Shown here in pieces: positions 12,956 through 23,743 of a DNA stretch of 64,000 bases (within the stretch, counting starts at the first letter, position 1; every line of letters starts with the position of its first letter). Below the pieces are notes generated by a model, which was not told the DNA's origin, did no database searches, and saw nothing but the letters and a program-made list of their open reading frames with translations. The stretch comes from Gordionus sp. m RMFG-2023 (Eukaryota; Nematomorpha; Gordioida; Chordodea; Parachordodidae): positions 24,104,869-24,168,868 of the forward strand of contig NC_088779.1 in NCBI RefSeq assembly GCF_954871325.1, read 5' to 3'. The translations under genes and the position numbers were made by a program.

Positions 12956-13566
12956 TTATGCCAGAAATTCATAAGGTATTGGTTCTAAAACTTCTAAAGG
13001 TGTATTTTTAGTTTTTACCAAATGACCTACTCGTGGTTGCACTGGCTATAATTTATAAAAAATAAAAATTAATACAATATATAAATACTTGTCTTTTTAA
13101 ACAAATTTTGATATTTTTCTCTTTGGCTTCCTTTTTTAATTTTTCATTACGATGTAATCGTTCCAGAAAATCTTTTCTGCAATCTGAATGTTTAACATGT
13201 TCAACTCTAATATTAATCTTTTTGGGCAAAATTCGACCTCTGAAATGCAATGTGATTATATAAATAAATGATTAAAAATATACTTTACTCTTTTATTAAC
13301 AATTACACCTAAAGCATGTTGAGTAACATTAAACACTTTTCCAGTTCTACCATGGTATGATTTGTGAGGCATTCCTTTGTGAAAAGCTCCATTGCACTAT
13401 ATTATCATATTGAATATTACAATTATTTTTAATTTACTTTAATATCGACATATTGACCAATTTTATAAACATGCAAAAAGGTTGATAAAGGTTCTACCCC
13501 TTTTTTACCAAATCTTTTAGCGAATAAATACCTTGTTCCTCGTCTATAACCTTTAGAATTTGTCAT
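12956..13566 (-). CDS. RPL21: 60S ribosomal protein L21 (eL21)
   Basis: This is a complete four-exon gene encoding 160 aa, exactly the human length. Exons on the minus strand are 13566-13438, 13396-13284, 13239-13089 and 13045-12956 (stop included). The three introns are 41, 44 and 43 nt, all GT-AG. The protein starts [13 protein letters not shown] and carries the L21 hallmarks [31 protein letters not shown] and the C-terminal EPIPYEFLA, which is the animal-type tail. L21e is a structural protein of the large ribosomal subunit, in the cytoplasm. The frame closes exactly across all junctions. An AATAAA lies about 25 nt past the stop on the minus strand. SF3B6 lies upstream in the opposite direction, with an LTR element between the two. 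Confidence 0.96.
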
Positions 13567-13743
13567 ATCTATTTATTAATATTTATATATAATAGAAACA
13601 CACATGTTACCGAAATTTCACTAGGATATCTAAGATTTTGAAAAAAAAGAGACAAAATTTTATATTTCCAAAATATTTATTAAATTTTGATTTCTTAAAA
13701 AATTATTTTTATTTATTTTTATGAAGGAAATTTTTATTATTAC

Positions 13744-15772
13744 TATTATATCAATTAAAGTTTGAAAAACTATAATGAATTTTATTTGTAATTCTTTTGG
13801 TATATATATACATTTATATAATTATCCAATTTAACTTCTAATATAACCTCGATAATATAATATTACATGTCGGAAAGATATAATATAATATACAAATAAC
13901 GTCCTTTTAAAATAAATAAAGTGACATTTTAAAATATATCTTAACCTTTACAATAATAAATATTCAGATGTAACATATTCTTTCACACCAAGTTAAGATC
14001 GTCTACCAATCTTTTTATTTACCAAGTTCAAGTTCATCTATTAATTTTTTTTTTGTTGGCTTTAGTTCCTAAAACAAGATAAAAAAGTAGAAACCGTACT
14101 AAAACAAAACCAGAAAAGTAGAAACCGTGAACAATATAAAGAAGAAAAAAAAACAACTAAATTGGCCAAGATCCAAAAATAAAAGATATACTTACTGAAA
14201 ATTCACGATCTAAATAACCTGGCAATTTTTATTATCAAAAATAGTTTTATAAATCTTTTATTAAAAAAAAATCTAATTATTTTCATACAAAAAAATAATT
14301 ATTACTTTTATAATATTCTATATCAGAAAAAATATATCATCACATGTAATTTTTATATCCAATCAACCTTATTTAAATCGGTTGATTGGCATTTCGCGTA
14401 ATAAACATATATATCCGTATATACAAATACGACAGTTCCCTTGTTGGATTAACCCGTTTGCCTTGGTTCAATGTTATTCTTGATTTGATTTCCTCTGGTT
14501 CTTCCCTTATTCGTAGTTGGTCGGGATGTTTTAATACGGTTTTGTACGTTTATTTTTTTCTTCTTTTTCTTCTTCCCTTATCCAGGATTGTGATGGCGAT
14601 TCTAGTTTTTCAACTAATTGTTCCCACCATCACTGTTTTATTTTCGCTTGTTATTTTATCATCATTTATCTGTAGATCTATAGCGATTTTTGCGATTCGT
14701 TGTTAGAATTATTCTCAATCGTAGTTCACTTGAAAAGTTTTACGTACCACTACTATTGAAGTACTCCAGGTTACTCTTGTTGTTGATGGATCTATTTTCT
14801 TTATTATATTCACGTTACGATTATCATTATATTTATGTCTATTGTTAATCATATTGATTTTTACATTTGTTGGTAACGATAAGTCAAATTCTATAATCCA
14901 CGGAAATCCATATAGGCTGTGTCAAATTTATAATCCACGGAAATCCAAATAGGGTGTATCAATCATTTTGATAGTGCCCTTTATCATTATCATAAATTCT
15001 ATAATCCATGAAAATCTAAATAGGTTGCATCTATCCTTTTGATAGTGCCCTTTATCATTATAAATTCTATAATCCATATAATCTAAATAGGCTGCATCTA
15101 CCTTTTGATAGTGCCCTTTATCATTATCATAAATTCTATAATTTTGTTTAAGTTTTAACGGTTGGTCTTCGTCTTTAGTATTTGGGTAGTAAACATAGTT
15201 CCCCGGCGATTAATTGATCGCGAATTCTTAGTTCTTTATTATGGATTAAGTAGGGCCGCGACTTAATCTAATGAAATAAATTCCTCCTCTAACTTGTCAA
15301 TAGAAAATTTTGAGGATTTTTTATGTGTCTATAGTCGTCAATAGCCCATTTATCTCATTCATCTTTTATCCATAATTGCTAAATCAATTTATTTATTTTT
15401 TTAAACAAAAAAAATTATAATTCTATATAACATTTAACATGACCGAAGACCGAAAACCACGCGACCTTTTACTTTGTCGCCAAATATTAAATCGATTAAA
15501 GTTGAAAAAACGATAATGAATTTTATTTGTAATTCTATTGGTATATATACATTTACATAATTATCCAAATTAACTTCTAATAATATGCAATTTGATTAAC
15601 CTCGATAATATAATATTACATGTCGGAAAGTTATAATATAATATACAAATAACGTCCTTTTAAAATATATAAAGTGACCTTTTAAAATATATAAAGTGAC
15701 CTTTTAAAATATATAAAGTGACCTTTTAAAATATATCTTAACCTTTACAATAATATATATTCAGATGTAACA
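13744..15772 (-). mobile_element. non-autonomous LTR retroelement between RPL21 and SF3B6
   Basis: Two direct repeats, 13744-13975 and 15485-15772, are the LTRs. Both end in ...cagatgtaaca on the plus strand, so the element reads on the minus strand starting TGTTACATCTG. The whole is flanked by a 5-bp duplication, attac (13739-13743 and 15773-15777). Next to the right LTR the minus strand reads TTTGGCGACAAAG, resembling the TTGGCGAC primer-binding start of many gypsy-type elements. The interior (about 1.5 kb) shows no gag or pol, so it is a TRIM/LARD-like dependent element. The LTRs differ by small insertions, including a local triplication in the right one, so it is moderately old. Confidence 0.8.
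14890..15140. repeat. tandem repeat, about 68-bp unit, inside the LTR element
   Basis: Three to four copies of a unit containing ctataatcca, aaataggctg and ttttgatagtgccctttatc, with starts near 14891, 14929, 15000 and 15067. The first spacing is shortened. It lies in the interior of the dependent LTR element. Confidence 0.75.
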
Positions 15773-15777
15773 ATTAC

Positions 15778-16323
15778 TTATAAAATAAAACAAAAATTTT
15801 ATAGTGAAATCATTCCATATATATGATAGGTCTATATTAAATAAGGGTTAACTATTATATATTATTAATGTAAAATTATTATTATTTAATAAGTCCCTAA
15901 TAAAATCGGAATCAAGGTAAATTAAATATATTCCAATTTAAAATAATTTACTGAAATTGACGCAGTACACATTGTAGAATTTATTTTTGGATAAATAATT
16001 TTTAAATAAAAATTTCTCCTGAAACAAGAGATTCTGATTTATCATGGAGTTCATTTCAAATAATATATATATAGATATAAAGGAACGGTTCCATACTTTT
16101 AGATTATAAATTTTGGATATATCTCATTTTAAATTGTATTATTTAATATTTTAAAGTAGGTCCTTTATGTCCTTTTTGGCATCTTAACTAGAAGATAATT
16201 ATTTATAGTTCTTAAAATATGTGATACATGATTTGTTGAAGGTTAAATAAAGCCTCGCCTGATATTCCTCATTATCATTTAACTGAAAATAAATTTAGTT
16301 TGGTTAAAAATTAACAATGATCT
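15778..16323. other. AT-rich intergenic stretch upstream of SF3B6
   Basis: No gene or repeat end was recognised. Together with 13567-13738 it is what remains of the interval between RPL21 and SF3B6 once the inserted elements are set aside. Confidence 0.4.
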
Positions 16324-16543
16324 TAGTGTTGTAAAAAAGCCTAATCTGCGATATTTAAAAACGGTCCGATTAAGATTGTAACTAAAATCATATTGTGTAA
16401 GACTCAAGATTTGGTAAGAAGAAACCTAAACCTTTCTGTAATCTATGAGCAAAATCACATGGCCAACACATTATTACTTTTGTCATAATCTTAATCGGGC
16501 CTTTTTTTAAAATCAACCCAAATCGGTTTTTTAAATAACACTA
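16324..16543. mobile_element. TAGTGTTG-type hAT MITE upstream of SF3B6
   Basis: It begins TAGTGTTGTAAAAAAGCC and ends ...aataacacta, with inverted inner arms (ccgattaagattgtaac against ataatcttaatcgg). The flanking 8-mers match poorly (4 of 8), so it is an older copy. It ends about 155 bp before the SF3B6 start codon. Confidence 0.7.
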
Positions 16544-16698
16544 AGCCCTCTATACGTTTTTGGACATGCCGCACGTAACTTTACACACAAAAGTCTCCCT
16601 AAGTGTTTCTTAAACATCTATAGGCTCAGTGACATAATATGTCATTGTATAGGCTGCAATAAAATCATTTCGACTATTTAAAATCACCTATTCTAAAA

Positions 16699-19393
16699 AT
16701 GGCTTTCCAAAAAAAATTTAATGTACAATTCTTATTTTAATTGTTATTTATTAATATTGTAGATACGACTCCCACCTGAGGTCAACAGAATTTTATATGT
16801 TCGTAATTTACCATATAAAATTACTGCAGAAGAAATGTATGATATATTTGGGAAGTATGGCGCAATTCGACAAATTAGACTGTAAGTTACATCATAAAGA
16901 TTGTGTTTAAATTATTCATTTTTACCCTATTTTATTATTTTAGTGTACATGAATGATTTTGATATATCAACCAACTTAAGCACATTAAAACTTCATAGCT
17001 TTATTTTGCATATATTTAGTTTCCTTAAGCTGGGCTATTAATATGAAGGAATTTAGAAATTTATATAATAATTATTCAAAATAATGATTATGAAAATAAT
17101 ATATTATTTAAATTGGAGTTCTTCAAAATGTGGCCCAATTTGACTTGATAAAACTTTTATACAAGTTGCCTATCCTATTTACACAGACAAGCCTATTTAA
17201 AATTTTAAATTACACAAAATTTCCTGCCATTACATTTTAATCGATATCTAATTTTTCTCAAAGTTTATTAAGACACTTATAACTATTTCAATGATAACTG
17301 TTTTATAAATAAATTTGCATGATTTTTTGTGAATTTACTATATTCATAAATTTACTCTTTAGTTTAACAGCTCTTAAATTCAATGGTTGTAATTTATTTT
17401 CAACTAGTAATAAAATTACTAGCTAGAAATTGAAAAGAAAAAATCAAAAATTTAGTGCCAAAGCTGGCCTATTAAAATGTTATGAATAATCAAATTTTCA
17501 AGCTTATTTTAGATTTGAGCCTGGCCTAATTTTTTTTTTATAAACAACATAAATTAAACACATTGTGAAGATCTGTGCACTAAAAATTGATATTTGTTCT
17601 TTATCACCTAAATTATCATTTTATTTTGATAAAACATTTTGTATGTTATTTTTTTCGATTGGCATGATTTAAAATAAAGCAGGTCTAGAGCTTTGGGCAA
17701 AATCTAGGGCTCTAGTGGGAAGTAAAAAGGTCACAATGTGAGAGTGGTATTGAAACTATATTATAAGAAATATTTTTTTTAAATTTATTTAAAAAGTTTG
17801 TGTTTAAATGATTGAAATTATTTTAAAATCGAATTTACAAACAACCTAATTACCAATCTTCTAAAAGATCTAACATCAAATGATAAATCCCATCATCCAG
17901 CTTTGTGAATGCTATTAGACAGCTTCAAATTAATTTTATTTATGATTACTTATTTAAGGAAGACAATTGGTCTTCGAAGATGGCCAACTTATGGGCATTG
18001 ATATGAAATAAATTATACAACTTTGTCACTTCTTATGCTTAACACACGTTATTACTTTTGTATATAAAATCAGTTTTAATAGGTTTTTGCCAAAGTGTAG
18101 TTTAATTTTACTCCTCATCTTTTTGTTTATATATGACATATTTCTATTTGTAAGCTGTACTAAATATATTTACCCGATTGGCACTGATTTTGGACTTTTA
18201 AATATTGGATCGGTAAATATTTTTTTTAAAATTTACCCAATAACTATTATAATTTTATTTTTGAACTAATTTCCTTTTCTCATAATAAATCTTCATAACT
18301 CTTATAAAAAAATGTGAAGGAAATAACTTATTAGTAAATAAAAATCATGTAAATTAAAATATTATTAATTAATAGAGATATCTAATTTCAATTATTAATT
18401 GATATTTAATTAGTATTTACTTTTTATTCAAATAAAGATACATATTTATACTATATATAATATATATGTGTTTTTATTTGTTATGTAGATTTGAAATATT
18501 TGAATAAAGATATAATTAAACAGAAAGAAAAGAAGATAATTGGTTTATTAAACAGAAAATTTAATAAGAATATTTATATATATTAGTATATAAATTTATA
18601 TTTATTTATATTAAGGTTAAAATAGATAAGTGAAATCATCATTAAAAAAAATATTTAACTATATGTATAATCATTTTTAAAGGCTATACTTAATAAAATA
18701 AGACATATTTAATATATATATTATATAAATGCAAACCTTTCTTTATATTAAAAAATAAGTATATTTTTAGAATTTTATAAATGTGACATTTCTTGATTTT
18801 TAAGAGCTGAGATAAGTGAATATTCTTAAAACGTTTTTAAAAGAAATTTTTACACAGATTTTTATTATTTATATTTTATTATATAAAACAAAATCAATGT
18901 AAATATCGGTATCATTGTTTAAAATAAATATTGGGTCAGTGAATAAATTGTGGGTCGATCCAGCCCTTGTATAACATAAAGATAAATTTAAAACAATAGA
19001 ATATCTTAATATTTAAAATAAAACTATAATTATGTTATATATATGTGCGTGTTCTTATAAAATTACAGCTTATTTTTCATTTAGCTTTTAATTGAAATAC
19101 TTTTTAAAAAATTAGCGGCAATACTCCGGATACGAAAGGTACAGCTTTTGTGGTTTACGAAGATATTTTTGATGCCAAAAATGCGTGTGATCACTTATCA
19201 GGATTCAATGTTTGTAACCGGTATTTAGTCGTTCTTTATTATCAGACAACCAAGGTATTTTATATAATTTTATTTGCTTTATTACATTTCCCATGTTATT
19301 TTTTAGGCTTTCAAGAAATTAGATCCAGAGCTAAAAGAAGAGAAATTGCAAAAAATGAGAGATCAATTTGGATCAGAAACACCTGGGTTATGA
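16699..19393 (+). CDS. SF3B6: Splicing factor 3B subunit 6 (p14, branch-point RRM protein)
   Basis: This is a complete four-exon gene of 122 aa (human 125). Exons are 16699-16722, 16763-16881, 19116-19254 and 19307-19393. Introns are 40, 2234 and 52 nt, all GT-AG. The tiny first exon encodes MAFQKKFN and joins in phase to [20 protein letters not shown]. The single RRM carries RNP2 (LYVRNL) and RNP1-like (GTAFVVY) motifs, followed by the very conserved [20 protein letters not shown] stretch, here encoded from about 19160. The C-terminal helix ends GSETPGL. SF3B6 sits in the SF3b part of U2 snRNP and contacts the branch-site adenosine region. An AATAAA lies about 70 nt after the stop. The large intron has taken in repeat sequence. 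The start codon was chosen because it is the only ATG giving an in-phase short exon like that of the human protein. Confidence 0.96.
17440..17700. repeat. degenerate GC-boxed repeat in SF3B6 intron 2
   Basis: It contains GGCC boxes (agctggcc, gagcctggcc), an AAGATCTGTGCA end-like motif near 17565 and GCAGGTCTAGAG near 17680, resembling the GC-boxed repeats at 9862, 23615 and 61465. Boundaries and orientation are unclear. Confidence 0.4.
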
Positions 19394-19587
19394 ATAGAGA
19401 AGAGGAGATTATTTAGATTTCATATGTTTATATACATTATATTTGATTATAAGAATTAGGAATAAATTATTGGGAATTAAAATTTTTTTGTATCATAATC
19501 CTTAAATACATTGATTGTTTAAAATAATGTATTTTTTTGTCATTTACACCTTCTATAATTAATTCAGGCTTAAGGTTCCGCATTAAT

Positions 19588-19805
19588 CTTATTAGCTAAA
19601 TTATAAATATTAAATTGACATTTAATTTTTATCAAATCCAATTAAACTGTGAATCTAGGTTTTGAATATTAGATTTATTTTTGGTTAAAATATAATAATC
19701 TTATATAAATCTTTTGTGTAATCAGAGTCAGAGTTGTTAACGCTCCTTTTTAAAAGGAGCTAGCTCCCGCTCCAATAATGGAGCGCCACTCCGTAACCGC
19801 CCCTT
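19588..19805. repeat. duplicated segment with GC boxes, copy 1
   Basis: It shares about 200 bp with 20027-20290 in the same order, ending in a block gagttgttaacgctcc, aaaggagctagctcccgctcc and ggagcgccactcc. The GC block is partly palindromic. The two copies lie about 440 bp apart, so this is a local direct duplication. Confidence 0.75.
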
Positions 19806-20026
19806 TGATTTTCAATTTTTTAGAAGGTACACTAAACAAAATCATATTTTTATCGAAAGGTTTTATTTATATTAAATGATCTATCAAAATATTTATAATC
19901 TTTTAGGGTCCTTCCATGTCAAATCAATCATTTTTTGGCGACCCCTTTATTTTCGAAAAATTGTAGGTTGGTTATATATGTTCACATTAGATCACAAACA
20001 AAATCTTAGCGCATTAGCAACTATTT

Positions 20027-20535
20027 TTTAGCTAAATTATAAATATTAAATTGAAACCATATTAATTTTTATCAAATCCAATTAAACTGTAAATCTAAGT
20101 GTTTAATATTAGAATTATTTTTGGTTAAAATGTAATAATCATATATAAATCCTTTGTGTAGTCAGAGTTGTTAATGCTCCTTTTAAAAGTAGCTAGCTCC
20201 CGCTCCCGCCTCTACCTTCTCAAAAGGAACTAGCTCCCGTACTCACTACTTCATTTTTAAAAGGAGCTAACTCCCGCTCCTAGTGTTGTTAAACGGCTCA
20301 TTTTGAGCCTATTTTTAAAAACGGCTAACTCAATATTTTAGCCAGAAAAATTTTGCCTAAGCCTCGAGATTTCGCTAATAGATGTCCAAACCTTTGTTCC
20401 TTCTACAAACAAAATCTTCAGGCTTGCGTAATATTGTTCTAGATGAAATATTGAGTTAGCCGTTTTTAAAAATCGGCTCAAAACGAGCCGTTTAACTACA
20501 CTACCCGCTCCAATTAATGGAGCGCCACTCCATCG
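20027..20535. repeat. duplicated segment with GC boxes, copy 2, split by a MITE
   Basis: This is the second copy of the segment at 19588. The GC box is expanded here (several agctagctcccgctcc units) and is interrupted by a hAT MITE at 20281-20503, after which it resumes with cccgctccaattaatggagc. The insertion is therefore younger than the duplicated block. Confidence 0.75.
20281..20503. mobile_element. TAGTGTTG-type hAT MITE with perfect 8-bp duplication
   Basis: It is 223 bp long, with ends TAGTGTTGTTAAACGGCTC and the inverse ...gccgtttaactacacta. It is flanked on both sides by cccgctcc (20273-20280 and 20504-20511). The inner arms aaaaacggctaactcaatat and their inverse are well preserved. 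It is the best-preserved short member of this family in the window and shows the family to be hAT-like (8-bp duplication). Confidence 0.92.
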
Positions 20536-20632
20536 GTATTCATCCTCTATTCCCCCTTTAAGATATTATACAAATCCATTGAAAAATTTACTTCTTTTAA
20601 AAGTATATAATAATCAATTTTGTTTTATTTTA

Positions 20633-23476
20633 TTATAAGAAATTAAGCATCAAATATAACAAGATGAATAAATAACAAATTGGCATATAATAAAATCCTG
20701 GTTGAAGTAAAATATGGAAATTATAACTGTAAAACAAAATTTTCTTTATAAAATTAAATAACAGCCATAAATAATTAAAACAGATAATGATGTACTGTAT
20801 ATAACTATAAATAATGTAAAGAACACAAAAATTAACGATTTTACGATTTTTTGCTATTTGGGTTCCTTTAATCAGGAAAAATATATTAAGAAATAGGGCT
20901 ATGGAAGGAAATAATAGGAAAAATATTTTGATCAATGCAATATAGCGATCTATAGAAGTCACAATTATTGAAAACGGGAAACAACTCTTGATTGAAATAT
21001 TCAGATAATCTGCTATTTTGGTATATTTATTTATAAGTTGCGATATGATAGGTTTAAATATAAAATTTGTGACAGTGGAATCGACACCACAATTATAAGA
21101 ATCATCATTTAGAACTTGAGATAGATCATCGATGGATTGATTTCTAGAATTAGAATATCTTAAATTGAGAGTGAGAAGAAAAAAAAAGTATAAGATTGAT
21201 ATCTCTACTCCCTAAATAATAATTTCTTTTATTTTTGATGTCAATAATATTTTAAGACTAAGCTAAACCCCCCTCCCCCCTTAGAATATTCAAATCAATT
21301 TTATGCAGCTAATATGATATAATTTATTGATACCCATTTATATAACTTTTTTAAATCACAGTTTGCGATTCATAATTTCCTTTTAATTAGATCCGAATAG
21401 GTTGTTATGTGACTAAAAAGAGCTATATAAATATAATTTAAAATGAAAATAATACTGGTTCTTTTTACATGAAAATTTTAATATTCTCATCCAATTTTAA
21501 TTCTACAACAATCCAGTCACTAAAGGCAGCTTTTATTAAAAGTATCAAAGCGATGATATACGTAATACTCCGCAAAATATGAGTAAATCTTTTATGCTTT
21601 TTTAAAAAAATATTAATAATAAAAATAAAGTAAAAGAAAAGAGATTATAATATGTAAATTAATAATCATAACACTTAAGGAAATATTTATTCAATTTTCT
21701 AAGGAATTAGTCTATCCTTATTAAATATATAAATCCAAAATTTGATATCTTAATGGATTTAATATCATCGATTGATTTAGTTTAAGGTTCCAGCCTCGAT
21801 TATCGATTTTGCAGCGATTTATTTTTCCTATTTTTATTAAAAATTTGTAAATGCAAATAATTATGATTATATACAAAATAATATAATATAATTAGTATTT
21901 ATGCATTTAGACAAAAGACCAGGGGCTTCGAGAATAGAGATCTTTGAGTTCAGAGTTTTATTATAAAAGTAAAATATTTCACTAAGAACCTCAAAATACT
22001 CATTAATGATATGAGATGTTTCCAAATGACCAATCAAGACTATATTCTAAAAATCCTATTATTGTTAATATATTTAGAAAATACGTTAAAACGGCTGAAG
22101 AAATTGTATAATGCGCTTGCTAAATTTTAAAAAATATAAAATTTCAGGAGATTGTTATATCAATTATTAAAAACAAGTTGCAACTTTTGATTGAAACAAT
22201 TTATATAAGGCACCTTTTTTATTAATTATTGATGCAAAGTTCCTCCATTTCGACCAGACATGACATTTGCACCATCATAAATCTGGCTTATTACATCATA
22301 GGATTTAATCTTTAAATCTTTAAGTTGTCTTAAAAAGCCATTTGTAATTTTCGGCAGAAAGACTATAAAATCAATTATTCCATTTGAATTCTCTAAGATT
22401 TTTGCACAAAAAAATATTCTAATAAATAATTATGATCAAATTTACACAAGTTTCTACATCTTTTTATCATCCTAAACAAAAAACGATCCAACACAATTTC
22501 TGCCATATTTAATATGACTTCATTTTGAATTTGAGGTGTTGTGTATTGGGTAGTATTTTTTGTATTGCTCATAAATTTTTTTTATCTATTTAGAAGGTGT
22601 ATGAAAACATTGCTATAGAAAGTCCTGGAGAATAAATTATATTTTTATCTGCAGCATATTGTAGTGGAACCAGACCACTAAATGAGAGCTCTTGTATGCT
22701 AAGAAATTATATCAAATCAATTATAGATTTCAAATAGTATCGAATACGCTCAACTTGGTGTTTTATCATCGATATTTTTTATATTAAGATTTTTATGTAG
22801 ATTAATTGTTTTACATTTAATGGTTAATGAGCGAATAAATATTATATAATTAATATTTTTCTATAATTTTGTTGTTTTTTCATTTTGATTTAATAGTTAA
22901 TGGCGAATGAAAATTTAGTAACTAATATTTTTTTTAAATTTGAGGGCCGGAAATATTTTTGGAGGTCATATCAGGGGATCAAGTAAAATTCAAAAGCCAG
23001 GTTTAGGGGCAAATTTTTTTCAATGGGGGCAGACCCTGGGGCCTTCCCTTAGCCCTCCTTGTTGCTACGGTTCTGCCAAAGCCACATTAAAACACATCTT
23101 TAAAATCTATTTTTGTAGATCTCAAGATTATATTCCTAACTCAATTTAATTTTTTTTTAAATGCCTTAATTTTATTAATTTCAATAATTTACTAATTTGA
23201 TATCCAATATATTAATGTTTTCATGATTTATGCTTAATCCGTGGTTTATATTAGATTTCTTTTTCTTTCCATTAATCCATCGATAATAACTGCCTGTTAA
23301 ATTTTTGGAAAATGTGTTTGTCACTCCTTTTGTCCCTTTAACATTACATTTATTTTTCCTGAGTCGGGAAAGAATAGTTATACGATGTGGTTTAATAATA
23401 CATCGATTTTGCATGTCAAAGTTTTGGAAAAGACGTATTTTATCTTTAACATTAGTAGTAGTATTATCCTTGATTG
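20633..23476 (-). CDS. unrecognised multi-pass membrane protein gene (partial, at least two exons)
   Basis: On the minus strand an open frame of 192 codons plus a stop (21211-20633) starts directly after a splice-acceptor-like ..attatttag and contains no ATG in the useful part, so it looks like a last exon. It begins with a hydrophobic segment (ISILYFFFLLTL) and then has a polar stretch with two cysteines. Three further hydrophobic segments follow: IKIFFLLFPSIALFLNIFFL, the region from VNFCVLYIIY to LLFNFI, and FYYMPICYLFILLYLMLNFL. Upstream, 23476-23193 is also open right after an acceptor (aatttag), ends at a donor (gtaaat), and would join in phase across an intron holding a hAT fossil. At this base composition about one random codon in eleven is a stop, so 192 open codons are not chance. 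The family is not recognised. The join is inference and the 5' exons are not found. Confidence 0.45.
21262..23075 (-). mobile_element. decayed hAT transposon (ZMYM-type)
   Basis: On the minus strand the right end reads CAGAACCGTAGC followed by G/C runs, close to the CAGGGCCGTAGC ends of the hAT at 4633. Minus-strand remnants include IYDGANVMSGRNGG near 22260 and FLSIQELSFSGLVP near 22690, clear homologues of the transposase at 6160-7686. Reading frames are shattered. The left end is uncertain (C runs at about 21268-21283) and no target duplication was found. Confidence 0.7.
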
Positions 23477-23743
23477 CTAAATTTTATAATTCAGAGATAA
23501 AATTTAAAAAAAATTAATTAAGGGTATTGTATTGAGTTAGCCTGATTTATAGTAAACGAGATAATAGAGCAACATCTCGCGGCGAATTTTGAAATTAAAA
23601 AATGCAGCTTTGATTAGAGGTCTGCAAAGTAATATTTTTGCGACCCGAGCGACCTGAGCCCGAATTTAAAAAATATTTTTGTCTGGGCCTGGAGCCTTTA
23701 TAATTTTTTTATATAAATATTAATCTGATTTTTTAAAAGTGTA

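Noticed and set aside
14386-14706. 106-codon open frame inside the LTR element at 13744-15772
   Set aside because: Hydrophobic low-complexity sequence with no retroelement or host similarity, in a non-autonomous element's interior.
18087-18269. 60-codon open frame in SF3B6 intron 2
   Set aside because: Short, hydrophobic, low complexity, without splice-site or family support.
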